Of a stretch of DNA of 23,149 nt, positions 1-10,678 are shown in pieces. Each line of letters starts with the position of its first letter. Positions within the stretch are counted from its first letter, which is position 1. The position numbers and the translations under genes were made by a program. Origin of the DNA: Chara braunii (Eukaryota; Streptophyta; Charophyceae; Charales; Characeae); contig BFEA01000175.1 in NCBI GenBank assembly GCA_003427395.1, forward strand, positions 54,998 through 78,146. The letters are read 5' to 3'. Under the pieces are notes generated by a model. The model was not told the origin of the DNA and ran no database searches. It was given only the letters and a program-made list of their open reading frames with translations.

Positions 1-250
1 CTGGACATCTTGCCAGACCTTTTCTCAAGCCTGCGCAAAGTCAATTACACATCTTTTTCTTTCTTCTGGACATCTTGCCAGGCCTTTTCTCAAGCTGGTG
101 CAAAGTCAATTACTCATCCATTCCTCTTCTGGACATCTTGTCAAGCCTTTTCTCAAGCCTGCGCAAAGTCAATTACACATCCTTTTTCTTTCTTCTGGAC
201 ATCTTGCCAGACCTTTTCTCAAGCCTGCGCAAAGTCAATTACACAATTTC
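1..250. repeat. 63-66 bp tandem repeat, four copies, cut by the window edge
   Basis: Four head-to-tail units begin with ctggacatcttg at 1, 66, 129 and 195, giving spacings of 65, 63 and 66 bp. Each runs through a ttttctcaagc core and gcaaagtcaatta and ends in a C/T-rich linker of variable length. The length differences lie in the linker. The array probably continues left of base 1. It is open in one plus-strand frame, but the unit length is not a constant multiple of three, so I do not call a gene. Confidence 0.85.
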
Positions 251-1432
251 TTGAGCTCATGGTAACCTTCTCTTTTGCACGTTTTTTCATCGGTAGATGG
301 CACACCTTTCCCCCACTCAAAATGCGATGTCCCCATCGCACGACTGGTTCTCACTCGGAGGTACGCAGTCCTTGGCCCACCAACTGAGTAGACGGATGCC
401 GGCCCATCAGCCCCGAAAAGGAAGGGTGATCAGTCCTCCCCCTTCTGATAACTCACCTCATCCCCTACTCCAGTCCGACCTTTTGCCGCTTACGAGACGG
501 GCATCATCACTGAGGTACCACCCCACATCTGGTAGGTAGGTCCAGTCCAAGCCTCCCAGGACCCCGTCTTGCCGTAAAGGCTTTCTCGTGAATCATTCCT
601 CCCAAGTGGTGTTTTATTGGATCCGGCCTCTTCCTTTCAAGAGAGTTGGGACTCTCAATTAGTTTGCGAGTGCAGTTACGAAGACCTCGCGCCTAGTCCT
701 AGAACGGTTGTAATGATCTGGCAGGGCGGTGTCACTCGCCCTGTGGTGGTTGCGGCTTCCACCCGGTACCACGCCCGATTCCTCCCTCTGGACAGTGCCA
801 CTCAACTTAACGTGAGCAATCGTGGTCCATTCTCAAAGCAATGTTCTATCCATGCATACATCCGACTTAGCGTCTAGTACTCGAGTTGGGGCTCGCGACC
901 CCAAGCAGCACTAGCCCACCCAACCGTTCAACCATAGCAAAAGACTGGGGCGCCCCATCTTATTTTCACTCGTTCCGATGACTCAGATCTCGGCTATTCT
1001 CAGACTCGTTCACGACTCAGTTGGATTAGGCTCCTAGGGAAGGAGTGTTCTCCACGCCCCTTAACCCATAGTTCCCTAACCTCTCTTGTACTCGACCAAC
1101 CATTCAATGCCTTGCTCTGCTCGTCAATCTGTACTCAAAATAAATTTCTCTTCTCAAAAAGCGCAATCCTTGTTCCATCCAAAATTCACAATACACCCTT
1201 CCCAACTGGTCTCATCCCATGCCCCATGTCATTGTCTTGTGTACCCACTTTCGAAGGTAGCTCATCCAGAAAGTAGCTTCAAAAGCTATCTTCTAACTTA
1301 TCGCGACACAGTCTTAGCTGACCCTCTTATCACTCATCCTTAGCAAGCTTTACTCATACTATACACGTTCTTGCCATTCTCATGTCTTTGCAAAAAGAAA
1401 GGCAGGAATCTTGTTCAATGCTCAATCATCAT
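251..1432. other. No convincing gene; GC-balanced intergenic DNA
   Basis: Only short unrelated ORFs of 70-90 codons occur here on the plus strand, with no recognisable domain. A small perfect hairpin (tgcgatg/catcgca) lies at about 322-339. The style, with evenly mixed bases, many CpG-containing words and little low complexity, differs from the satellite half of the window. It resembles 13.8-15.15 kb, and both remind me of plant mitochondrial intergenic DNA, which I cannot verify here. Confidence 0.4.
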
Positions 1433-2433
1433 CTAATGCCTATTGTTGTCCTGTGTCTCAACTCGCTCGATTCCTTGTCCAACCTGCTCCTCGGCAGGCT
1501 TTCTAACCTCCAGGCCGAAGGTCTCGATTTCTCTCCTTTTCCTTGCAATTTCCTGTAGTTTTGCCTCACTGAAAAAGTCCAACGGCGTGGCTTCCATCCC
1601 CGCCTTTGCGAGTTCCCGGGTCTTGATGATCCACTCGTGCTTGATCACATTGGTCCATTGCTGAACCAATGACTGGGTGTCGGCCCAAACTCATCCTCCC
1701 ATCTGGAGGTCTTTTCGCGCGGCTGGTGCATCGGAGGCCGCCTCTCTTCCCTAGGCCTCGAGATTTCATCCCTCTCATCCCCCCTGCTGATTTCTATGAT
1801 TTCTTGTACATCCTCCTCCTCGTCCTCCGTCTGTATGGGGCTATACCCTCCCGTTAGGTTCTTTGGATCGTATGTATAAGGAATCTTTGTCCTTATCCCA
1901 TACCCCTCACAACTGTCGTGGCCGCTTCGTCCTTCAAGCGGGCTTTCTCTTCTCTCCTCCCCATCCTCACGCTCGTCGTGCATGTCTTGTCCCCCCTCGC
2001 TTTCCCCATTCCAAGTCTCACGTCGTTCGCCCCTGTTGGCTCCTTCCTCGTCAGGAGCCTGGGCCTTATCTCCCATATTCGTATTGGCCCCTTCTCCCAC
2101 GTTTGCCCTTTCCTTCTCACCCTCACTCTCAGATGAGATCTTTATACCTTCTCCCTCCCGGAGGGGCGAGGGTCTTCTACATACGCACTTTCTTCCACCC
2201 CTGCCTACCACTGGCCCGGCTATGAGCCCTATGTACAACTTTCTCTTTGTCGTCCTTCTCCCTCGACTTGGTCCCGCTTCTTCCTCTCCGGTAGGCCTGT
2301 TGATTGCCCCGCTGTCATTTTCGTTGCCGAATTTCATTTTTGCCTTTTCTTGTATTTTTCTTCTAGGTCCTGTATAACAAAACAACACCCGCAAAAACCT
2401 CTCATACACCCGTTTCCCCAGTCCGGTAGACAA
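1433..2433 (-). pseudogene. Highly charged ORF downstream of integrase, one frameshift
   Basis: The minus-strand reading frame from 2433 has its first ATG at 2337 and runs about 230 codons. It is rich in E, D, R, K and G, with a basic segment (GRRTTKRK), a long acidic/arginine middle and an acidic patch (QTEDEEEDVQEIIEIS). It runs out of frame near 1670. The adjacent frame continues with a helical-looking segment, KHEWIIKTRELAKAG, then a region rich in Glu and Arg, and stops at 1433. A single indel near 1670 probably joins them. There is no signal peptide or membrane segment, so it does not look like an envelope protein. It follows integrase on the same strand, in the place where some Ty3 elements carry an extra ORF. 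I do not recognise the family. It could be an accessory retroelement ORF or a host gene remnant. Confidence 0.5.
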
Positions 2434-2724
2434 CTACCCTTTCCCCAGAATGCTCCCAGTATCCTTCGCATCATGCCACTATTATGCATTTCCTTCCCTT
2501 ATGCGAAATGCCCCGCTTGAGATGATCCCATTATTTCCCCGTCAAAAACTATGATACAATGCTCCCGATAATCCTTCTCGTTGTCACACAATCCCGTTAC
2601 CGCAAACTCCCAAGTCATCCTCCCATCCAACCTCAGTCAGTCCAAACCATTGCCCAAGCCCCCAAAAAATGACAGTCCCACGGACGTGGTCAGAGACAGA
2701 ACCATAGTGTGGGCAAGGCCGTTG
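2434..2724. other. Spacer between integrase and the charged ORF; one 39-codon ORF
   Basis: This 290-bp gap holds no large ORF. A minus-strand ORF from ATG 2618 to TAA 2499 encodes 39 residues with sensible-looking composition (contains DNEKDYREHCIIVFDGE). It is open upstream for several more codons. It may be the worn end of pol or of the charged ORF. I found no polypurine tract or LTR edge that I would trust. Confidence 0.3.
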
Positions 2725-3992
2725 TCAGTCCTTAGCTTGTAGCCCCTCAGTTTCCTTATCCTCGGCCTCCTGAAGCCATTGCTCCACTGGGTCCCGACTT
2801 AGAAACCTGACCAATCGTTGCCTCGGGAAAAGTCCTTTCAATCCAGTTCCATCCAAATCTTCCAGTTCGAAGGTGTTCAATCCCACCCGCTTGGCGACCC
2901 GGTAGGGGCCTTTGAACCTCCTCCCCAGCTGTTTAGACCAAGTACTTTCTAGTGCCAAGTTCCTTAGCAATACTGTCTCCCCCACCTGAAGTGGTTCCTT
3001 TCTGACATTCTTAACCTAGTCCCACCTTGCTTTGTCCCTCATCCTGCTGTCTAGCACCCGGTTGGCGATGTCTTCCATGACCTCTTCGTTCTTAAGGACC
3101 TGTTCACAACTTGCCTCGATTAACTCTTCCGTGGTCATTCGCGGATCATCATCTAACCTGTTCCAGGTAGGTATCAAGGCCTCAACGGGAAAGTCGATCT
3201 CCCTCCCGTACCAAAGTTCTGTTGGGATACATCCTGTTGTCCTCTTAGGTGTCATGTTCTCTGAGAAAACAGCCTGCTTGAGATACCTAGGCCAGCTTCC
3301 TAGATGATCCGCTTCGCAATTGTGTTCTTTAGGGTTCGGTGCCCTCTTTCCACAGGTGCATTGGCCTCCGGGTGATACGGCTCGATGAGTTTGATCGGTA
3401 TGCAGAGTCTCTTAAGCATTCCCAATACTTCTTGGTTCACAAAATTTGTCCCATTGTCCGCTATAAACCTCCTGACGAAAGGATGCCTCAAGTAGAAATC
3501 TTCTATCCAGTCCGCTACACTTCTCCCTGTCTTTTTCTTGAGAGCGACCGCCTCCACGAACCCACTCAAGTTGTCTCGCGCATCTAGAATATACTTGTAC
3601 CCATCTGTTGATACAGGCATGACCGCAAGGTCAAGGTGGACCAGATGTCCCGGCCCTAGCACCCGCGTTGGTCTAAGCGGCTCGAAGACACGTGCCGAGC
3701 TTCGTTCCTGGCAGATAAGGCAGGTCTGGCAGTATATGGCGACCATGCCTGCCATGCCTGGCCAATAATAAAGTGGCGTTATCTTTGCGAGAGTTCCTTT
3801 GGACGACCGATGCCCTCCTGCTAATCCATCGTGCATTGCCTGGATAACATCTAACTGCCTAGATCTTCCGCACACAACTCTTCTAGGCATAACACCTTCC
3901 TCTCTTCGGAACAGATGGCCGCCCCTTAGGACGTACCTCTCGCCCTCCTCCCTTGGAAGCACATTTTTCATGTACAAGCGCATTTTCAACAC
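2725..3992 (-). pseudogene. Ty3/gypsy-type integrase (HHCC, D,D35E, GPY), broken
   Basis: Integrase joins retroelement cDNA to host DNA. In the first frame (3992-3300) the zinc-binding residues are H54, H61, C88 and C91. The catalytic triad is D121 (HLDLAV), D179 (FIADNG) and E215 (APVERGH), with 35 residues between the last two, as the family requires. Both sites are therefore intact. The frame then hits TAG at 3302-3300 and slips. The C-terminal part resumes at 3255 (GCIPTELWYGREIDFP) and meets an in-frame TAG at 3018-3016. It continues in the same frame to 2725 with the GPY module (GRRFKGPYRV), which is typical of Ty3 integrases. No chromodomain is visible after the GPY module. The product would need two repairs, so this is a dead copy. 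Order RT-RNaseH-IN on one strand supports Ty3/gypsy rather than Ty1/copia. Confidence 0.92.
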
Positions 3993-4008
3993 TTTGAAAA
4001 CTTATCAC

Positions 4009-5085
4009 TCAAAGCTTTAGAGCGCTGACTTCCATAGGTTGTTTGTTTCCTACCAGTAACAACCCGATCTCCCGAAAGATCTCTTCGTATATCTGGGCGT
4101 AGAAAAACTCCTTCCCTTCCTGACCCTCATCCTTTCTCTCCTGCATCTGGTTTACCATCCATCGCAACTCTTTCCTTTCCCAAGATTCCACTAAGCTCAT
4201 CACGGCGTCCCGACCTCCCTCAAACGCCATTGCTATTAGTTCCTCCTTTGGTCCTACTACCGCTCCCCACGAATCTTTCTCCTCTTTGCGACCTCGAGTG
4301 GTGGTTGGTCCTTCTCTAAGTTCTGCTACTACGGCAGGTGCCCCCTTTTCCAAAGTACGGATCAACAGTTCTCCCGATGCGCATTCTTCACCCATCATTT
4401 CGTTATCCATCACAAGAGTTCCTCCTTCGTATTCGAGGAATGCGTCTATCGGTTCTGCTTCCTCCACCCTTTCGGAAGTGATGCAGACCCGACTCAGCCC
4501 GTCGGCCTTGTTTCTGATTCCCACAATCCGTTCAATTTTGTAATCGAACTGCCAGATAAATCCTACCCATCTTCCCACCGTCGGATCTATAGGCCTGTAA
4601 TTCTTTAAGGCCCCTGCTACATTCGTCGGGTCGATCCTAAGGATGACCCGCCTTCCAAATAGGTAGGCCTGGAAGGTCTTGAGGCAATGCAAGATGGCTG
4701 GGACCTCCATCTTGAACTGTGAGTACCGTCGTTCTGCGGAGTTCAGGATTCTACTCTCGAACCTAATTGGCCTCTCTTTTCCTTCCTCGTCCCGTTGAAT
4801 CAGCACGCCTCCGACGGCCAAGGGTCCTCCATCCGTCTCTAGGATGAAGGGTCATCCCACTTCGTCATTGAAACAGGGTGCGGACAAAGCGACTTGCTTC
4901 GATGTCATTATGTCCTTGAGGGTTTGGACATCTCCTTCTCGCTCCTCCGTCCAATCCATGGTCCCTTCTTCTCTGATCATAGCCCGGATAGGCTCAACAA
5001 TCTTGGCAAAATTCTTAATGAAGATCCTCCAAAAGCCGACCACGCCTAGGAATGCTCTTACCGCATGCGCAGGGGTGTTGGCCAC
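4009..5085 (-). pseudogene. Ty3/gypsy RT connection and RNase H domain
   Basis: This segment continues from the RT palm. FLGVVGFWRIFIKNFAKI (near 5050) is the classic RT-to-RNaseH connection. An in-frame TGA at 4854-4852 interrupts it just before the RNase H start (FILETDGGPLAVGGVL). The rest reads openly to 4009. RNase H, which degrades RNA in RNA:DNA hybrids, shows the first Asp (ETDGG), a Glu in the QFKMEVPAIL helix, an Asp in LRIDPTN, and the conserved end RNKADGLSR. A charged tether of about 160 residues follows before integrase. The TGA is compatible with a C-to-T change in a CGA codon. The frame ends in TGA at 4011-4009 and a frameshift separates it from the integrase frame starting near 3992. 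Confidence 0.9.
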
Positions 5086-6091
5086 TGTGATATCTTGTCT
5101 GTCTTAGCCGGATCTGGCTTCCTACCGTAAGCACCGCAGCGAAATCCTAGTATAGTTACTTCCGGTACTGCTAGAATACTCTTTGGTCCGCTAGCCGTGA
5201 TGTTGTATACTAGGAACCGGCGGAGTAAGTCCTTAATGTCTTGCAGGTGGTCCCATACAAATCTTCGAATCCCCGGCTGGACTTCAGTCTCGTCCTTCTC
5301 CTAAGCGCCTTTGATCGGGTTTTCATCGATATAGGGCTCACACTTTTCTGGAAACATGTCTCCGACTACGGCGAGCATTCTCCTTTGTGCTTCGGCTACC
5401 GCGTTCGTAAAGCTCATAGGGGTTACCTGCATCTGCAACTGTCCTACGGGGGTGTGCATTGCGGTGTACGGCCTGTCCCGGACATCCAATGGAAGCTGGT
5501 CGTACCCTAAGTACAGATCGATCAAGGAGTAAATGCTCCAACTGGCGTGCTACTCTGCTAATAAATCAGCCTGAGGCAGCGAGCCAGCATCCCGGATGGT
5601 TACCGCATTCAACTTCTGCAAATCCTGAATCCACCTTAGCGTCTTGTTGGGCTTCCGAAAGACGAACCACCGGTTCCCGTATGGCGATGCCATAGGTTTT
5701 GCGACGAAGGAGTCCATCTTCGCTCGAAGAAGGTCTGTCACTTCCCCTGCTATCCCAAATTCATAGGACGGACCCTTGTCATTCCGGCACTCATGCTCTA
5801 CCGCGTGGATTCTGACTGGAGGAATCAGCTTTGCGTCCAGCCGCCCCTTTTGGTGATCACTAAAGGCAAAAGCCAGGTGAAACTATTGGTAGGTCCTTTT
5901 GATCAGGCGGTTTTCCTCTTCCGTTAGGAATCCGTCTACCCCTATCTTCATTGTATCAGCTACCACATCTGGTACCCGATGCCCTTCCGTCGCTCTCCTC
6001 TCTTGGATCACTCGAAGGACTTCCTCCTCCTTCTCCATAGCCTCTTCCTTTGATGTCTCTAGCAGGATCGAGACCGGTTTTGCTTTTTTTC
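5086..6091 (-). pseudogene. Ty3/gypsy reverse transcriptase, multiple stops, YIDE active site
   Basis: Reverse transcriptase copies element RNA to DNA. Read on the minus strand, the frame carries an N-terminal linker, then SPYGNRWFVFRKPNKTLR, LNAVTIRDAGSLPQADLL, a palm segment (IDLYLGYDQLPLDVRD), HTPVGQLQMQVTP and the catalytic box. The catalytic box reads YIDE at 5333-5322, where the family needs YxDD, so the second catalytic Asp is Glu. Three in-frame TAG codons lie at 5885-5883, 5552-5550 and 5303-5301. Past the last, the same frame continues with SGPKSILAVPEVTILGFRCG and then the connection domain. The domain order and spacing match Ty3 RTs. The copy cannot be active without several changes. 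Confidence 0.92.
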
Positions 6092-7140
6092 CTACCGGCT
6101 TGTACGTTCGAACACTTCCTTCCGGGATCTTTCACCTAAAAAATGAATGGTCGGGATTGCCCTTGTCGCCTCTGCGATTCGTGGTTGAATACTAACTAAC
6201 TTCTCATTCAGACAATATCCCTTTTGCACCTCTCCCACGAATCTGGCCAAGGCCGCCGTGTCCACTCCTTCCTTGTGGTATCTGAGGGCCTTGATGAGCT
6301 GTAACAAATCAGGGATCTCGAGTGCGACTTCTGGCATGTCCATGCGTACTTCTCTCTGTCTGGGCAGGCTGGCACCGAGTTCGATTTCTGACTCCTTTTC
6401 TGCTACCATAACACCCAGGACCTCATCCTCCTGCCTCCTCTTCTTCTGGGGCAGGCCCATCTTGATCCATTCTTTCTTGTTGAATGCTTCCTCAATCATA
6501 ATTTCTACCCTTTCGTTCATGCCCTCCATCCGCGCGAAAACCCCTTTTCGTGTGCTATCTTCGAATGACGACGACCGTATTGCCAACTTTTCCTTTGGAG
6601 GGTCCCCTTCCGTCCCGAGGAGTCGGAGGAGCTCACCCCGGCCGGTCACTGGATCCTTTAAGACTACCATGTACGTGCCATTGTGCAAGTGCATGCCTAT
6701 CATTTCTACGTTTGCGCATCATGGCCTCCCAAGGATTATGTCGTGATCCATTTCCTCCATTACGGTAATCCACTGAAACGATCAGATCGATTCCCTGACG
6801 CCGGCCTTGACTGCGCACTTCATGACATACCCAGCGAACGGAATTTCCCCACCGGCTCCCCGGATGCTCCCTGTTACTTCCTTATTTAGCGTTCAACCCG
6901 TGATCGTTGCAAAATCCCTCCTTATGAGAGTGATTTCCGCTCCCCGGTCTACTAATGTGGCGGTATGATGAGTCCCGATCTGGATTTTTAACTTTCCTAC
7001 GGGGAGCGCATGGAAACTGAGCTTTGTTCCGGGAGGCGCCCTCATGACATCGCCACCTTCTCTGTCTGGCAAGCTCAGGTGGATCTCTGCAAAGGCTTTC
7101 TCAAGATCCTCTAAATCCTCGCGACTCCTCTGAAGGTTAG
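6092..7140 (-). pseudogene. Retropepsin-type aspartic protease plus pol linker, active site DRG
   Basis: After the Gag frame shifts near 7140, another minus-strand frame encodes an acidic lead (EDLEDLEKAFAEIHLSLPD), then LSFHALPVGKLKIQIGTHH and the protease core LVDRGAEITLIRRDF. The active-site triplet at 6949-6941 is DRG instead of D(T/S)G, which should abolish cleavage of Gag-Pol. A candidate flap and hydrophobic-Gly motif (DIILGRP) follow. Three in-frame TGA codons interrupt the frame at 6895-6893, 6784-6782 and 6721-6719; the last follows GRP, where a Trp codon would be usual. From 6703 the frame is open to 6092 as a charged linker with no domain I recognise, leading towards RT. Confidence 0.82.
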
Positions 7141-9316
7141 CGACCTCTTGCGGGGCTTCCTCCTCCCTTCTTCTTCCGGTGCGTCGGGGTTCTCGTCTAT
7201 CTCTACTCGCCGCCGAGTCAACAGTTGTCTAAGCCCTTTGAGCAACCTAGGGCTGGCCCACATCATGCTCTGGAACGACACCGACACCATGGTCCCTGGT
7301 AATTTGCTAAGGGTGTCATCAATCTCTGGCATGGTTAAGATCGGAATCTGATATCTAAACTTCTTTTTAGCAGCGGTGACTTTGTCCGTAGGCTCCTCTT
7401 CCCTAGGCTTCGCATAGACTCTCTCTGGTTCCCCGGCCTCAGGCTCTGCCTGGGGTACGGAACTTCCAGCAACCTCCTCCATCACGGTGTCACGAATAAT
7501 CCTTCTCCCAGCCGTCCCTAGCCGAGTAGTCACGTTCACCCTATGACGTCCGTCGTTTTCCAAAATGAAGTTGACCTGCAACCCCATGCCCCGAAGTTGA
7601 TCCCAGATGGTTTCGACCACCGGCTCAGCTTCTACCGTTGTTATCTCTAACCCATTGAGCATGATAATAGCTCGTCGCATCCCCCCTGGCGAGTTCCAAT
7701 TCACCCGTTCGCCCTGCGGTCCGAATCTCTCTCCCTTTAATGACCTGGTACATCTCCTTTTTAATTTATCATGGTTGAGCTTTGGGAAGGCGCGCAAATG
7801 TCCCATCGCGGTGCAATACTTGCATTGCTCGTTAGTCGGATCTCTCCGTCCGAATCCTCGATTGGCTACACCTGGCGGAACTACGGCTTCCTGGGGGGGC
7901 AGGGCGGGTCGGGATACTTGCGCCTGCATAACCAGTAGTGCGTTCTCCACCCTTTCAATCTTGTTGTCGAATCCGTGCACCCGTTCATGTAGGCTTTCAA
8001 TCCCCTTTTTTACCTTGTCGCCTGTCCTACTGGTCAGATCTATAACTTCCCCTTCTTTGAGCAAGGTTAATGTCTCGATCACTACAGTCTTTTCGGCCAG
8101 ATCCGTTTCTGTGCTAAAATCAACGTCCCTGGTGTTTACGAACTTGCTCGATTGCTGGTAAGCCGACATAATCTTGTCTTTGTCGAACTCGGAGAACTGC
8201 CTGAGGAAGTATTTGCTCATTATTCTGTCCGTAACCCCGGGGATCCTTAGTGCTACCAGAGTAAACTCCCGTACGAAGTCATTGTACGTTGCGAAGTTCT
8301 TTCTCTGGACTGCCGCTAAATCGGCCTCCGTTGCCATCTTCTCCGCGGCCAGGTATTTCCTCATCATTACATCCCGGGTTTCCTTCCAGGATCGACTCAC
8401 GGCTACGACGGCCATTCTCTTCTTCGGTCCCAAACTCAAAGACACGTGCTGGCCCGGGTGGTCCATCTTCTCTTCTTCGGTCCATTTTAGCAACGCAACT
8501 AGGTTCTCATAATCGATTAGGAACTCCGTGATGTTCGCTCCGTCGAACGTCAACTTTTTCTTAGCGTCTGTTAGGTAGCCTTGGTTTTTGTTAAGTGCTC
8601 GCGCGAGGGACGATACTATCTTCCTAAGGCCGCCTTCGGACCTACTGGCCTCACCTGCCATACTGGTACCCGGTCCTTCCTTGCCGGCCTTCTGTCCCTC
8701 CCTAGTCTTTGCAGTTCCTTCCGGGTCGAACCATCCCACATCCTCGCGTTACCGCTGGGGTGGTCGGTAGACGGCTAGCCCTACTATCTATGGCTGGTGG
8801 GTTCGTAGCTTTCTCTGCCTCCATCCTCGGGGAGTTCTCTCTCTCTTTCCTTCTTTTGCTCGGCGTTCCCTCACGGTCACTACCCTTATCCCCTTGCCCA
8901 GTTCCGCCTCGGCCGGTCCTTCGTTCGTCCCGCGGTTCTTCCTGGAGAGGACCTTCTTCGTCCCCAGTCATCATTTCCTCGATCAATCTTGCCTTGTACT
9001 CTGCGGTCCTTTTTTCTATCTCTGCTAGTTTGCCCCTCGCATCCGTGACCCTTACTTTCTTAGACACAGCTCCCTCTGAATTCCGGGGGTTTGTCCTATC
9101 CTTATTTTTGCCCTCCTTGGTTTCCTGAGTCCCTTGCCTGCTTCCCCCGACTTTCCCCGAGCTTTCCCCTGAGGAGATTTCCTTCCGATTCCCTTTGGTA
9201 CCATCCGGATTTATCGATTCTCTGTCTTTCTGCCCCTCTTTGCTTTGTACGGCACTGCCTCCTAAGCGTGGTCCTCCTTCGCTCTTACGGTTATCCGTCT
9301 CATCCTCCGTTGCCAT
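7111..9316 (-). pseudogene. Gag-like capsid/nucleocapsid polyprotein, one frameshift
   Basis: The likely ATG is at 9316 (MATEDETDN). The first 190 codons are a low-complexity, highly charged N-terminus with a short coiled-coil-like stretch (KLAEIEKRTAEYKARLIEEM). Near 8740 the frame shifts by one base into an ORF open to 7111. That ORF holds a retrotransposon-gag-like capsid region at about residues 60-230 (LTFDGANITEFLIDYENLVA, then FVREFTLVALRIPGVTDRI), followed by a zinc-knuckle remnant at about 304-318 (CKYCTAMGHLRAF). In that knuckle the last Cys of the CX2CX4HX4C pattern is Phe (codon at 7788-7786). A tail with EITTVEAEPVVETIWDQL follows. The protease frame takes over near 7140. Gag packages element RNA into particles; here it is followed on the same strand by protease, RT and integrase. 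The shift near 8740 could be decay or, less likely, recoding. Confidence 0.85.
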
Positions 9317-9496
9317 TGTGCCTAGTTCTGCATAAACCAAAGGATTCCCCAGGACATACGCAACGCGAAGCATTTAGGTTCCCTAGGTTCCGGCTTCGTT
9401 GGCTTATCTTTATTTGGAAAACAGCCTTCTCCCTATTTCCGTTTCCTGATTGCTTCCCTAAGAAGAAGCCACGTCTGACCCTGCTGCCCTGCCGAG

Positions 9497-9724
9497 CTAA
9501 GGGTGTGACTTAGTTTTCTTTATCACAGGCTCGTTTAGAGCGCCCTTGTCCCATCGGGCCGGCGCGTAGGACTCCGGGTTAGGCATTCTGCTAGGGAAAG
9601 TTTCCCGGGCAGTATTCCCCTTTCCGACTTTCAGGGTCATGGCAACCATTAGGAGTCTATCCTCTCCTCTTTGTCCATCGGCGGGTTTCGATCGTCCGGG
9701 CCCGAGACCCTTCCTTATTTCCAT
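9497..9724 (-). CDS. Small unrecognised ORF between the gene family and Gag
   Basis: A 75-codon minus-strand ORF sits in the 450-bp gap between copy 1 of the four-copy family and Gag. It is basic, with no domain I recognise (contains LLMVAMTLKVGKGNTARE and ESYAPARWDKGAL). A shorter reading from the internal Met near 9640 is equally possible. No homologous segment is visible after the other three family copies, so it is probably not part of that repeat unit. It may be retroelement leader sequence or simply open by chance. Confidence 0.25.
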   Translation of the reverse strand: MEIRKGLGPGRSKPADGQRGEDRLLMVAMTLKVGKGNTARETFPSRMPNPESYAPARWDKGALNEPVIKKTKSHP

Positions 9725-9769
9725 CGGCGGACTTATACTTAATTTGCCCTATTGGCCCGCCCCCGGATG

Positions 9770-10560
9770 CTAGTCCCGTTCTCGCCCTCGTGGCCATTCC
9801 GGTTCGGTAAGCTCCTCGAATGGTTGAGCCACCCCCGCTAGATAACTCTCTCCTATCTCGATTTCTCTTAGGATTATGTGTTTGTATTCCGCCCAGGCCA
9901 GCCGTGGCAACCCAAATATCAGAATATGGATGACTTCCAGTAACTCGTGGGCCATGTTTCCCCAAAACGGCCCATGTTCCACAACAACATCGTAGAACAT
10001 CCCGATGGTCTGAAAGGGGAAGTGGTCTACCCAGATTATTGTCAAGTCTACCAAATCCTACGCCCTCGCGGGGCTTTCGAAGATGAGGTCTACGATGAAT
10101 CTGGGGACCCAGCACCTCAGCGGAGTTGTTGGTGTCCTGAACTCCCTCCAGCCCCCATTTCCACCCTGGTGAGCAAATCCACGTTTCTTCTACCCCTTAC
10201 CGATTGACCTATTCGAGTCAGCGTCCTGGCGGCCCTCCGAAAGACTGGTGCCAACTCGTGACCTTGTGCTATCCCCACTCCCAACGAGTGCCAGCCGATC
10301 TCGGGCAGATACATGATCCCGGTAACTTCCAAACTGGAAAACAGGTCATCCCCAGGTCCTCGATTGAGTCTCATTCCCGTCCACCGACATTCTACCAGCA
10401 TAAAGGCGTGGTCCCTTCCCACAGTCACAGCTCGCCATTCCGTATCGAACCCCCGGAAGTCAGGACTTGACGATAGGGACACTTCCCACCCTCTGCCGTT
10501 ATACCAGGGAGGTCCGGGGTACCGGGGCTGGCGTACCGTTCGAACACGTCTTGCTGCCAT
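9770..10560 (-). pseudogene. Tandem unknown family, copy 1 (nearest Gag)
   Basis: This is one of four same-strand paralogues. The start is ATG 10560 (MAARRV). Recognisable blocks, in order, are: B, FMLVECRW; C, GIMYLPEIGWHSLGVGIAQG; D, LRCWVPRFIVDLIF; E, VEHGPFWGNMAHELLEV; F, REIEIGESYLAGVAQPFEE. Blocks B and C are in the first frame. A frameshift near 10150 moves the reading to the frame of blocks D-F, where an in-frame TAG lies at 10060-10058. The end is 9770. The 791-bp span nearly equals the other copies. I do not recognise the family and see no signal peptide, membrane helix or catalytic motif. It lies about 120 bp after copy 2 and 450 bp before Gag. Confidence 0.7.
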
Positions 10561-10678
10561 TGTTGTTCCGACGATTCCCTGCATAGTCCACATAGAAAGT
10601 GTTACAACCAATCCTCAGTAAACGTCCACCTACTACCCTCTTACCCTCTATGTTCTCATTCTCCTTCTCTGGTCCCCA

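Noticed and set aside
320-345. Group II intron end suggested by GTGCGATG on the minus strand
   Set aside because: It is only a short hairpin; no domain V or flanking exon could be identified.
10-387. Plus-strand ORF across the left-edge tandem repeat
   Set aside because: It simply translates the 63-66 bp repeat; unit length varies and no protein family is suggested.
1669-9128. Many plus-strand ORFs opposite gag-pol (for example 7607-8161 and 6258-6746)
   Set aside because: They are shadows of the minus-strand retroelement frames, which carry recognisable domains.
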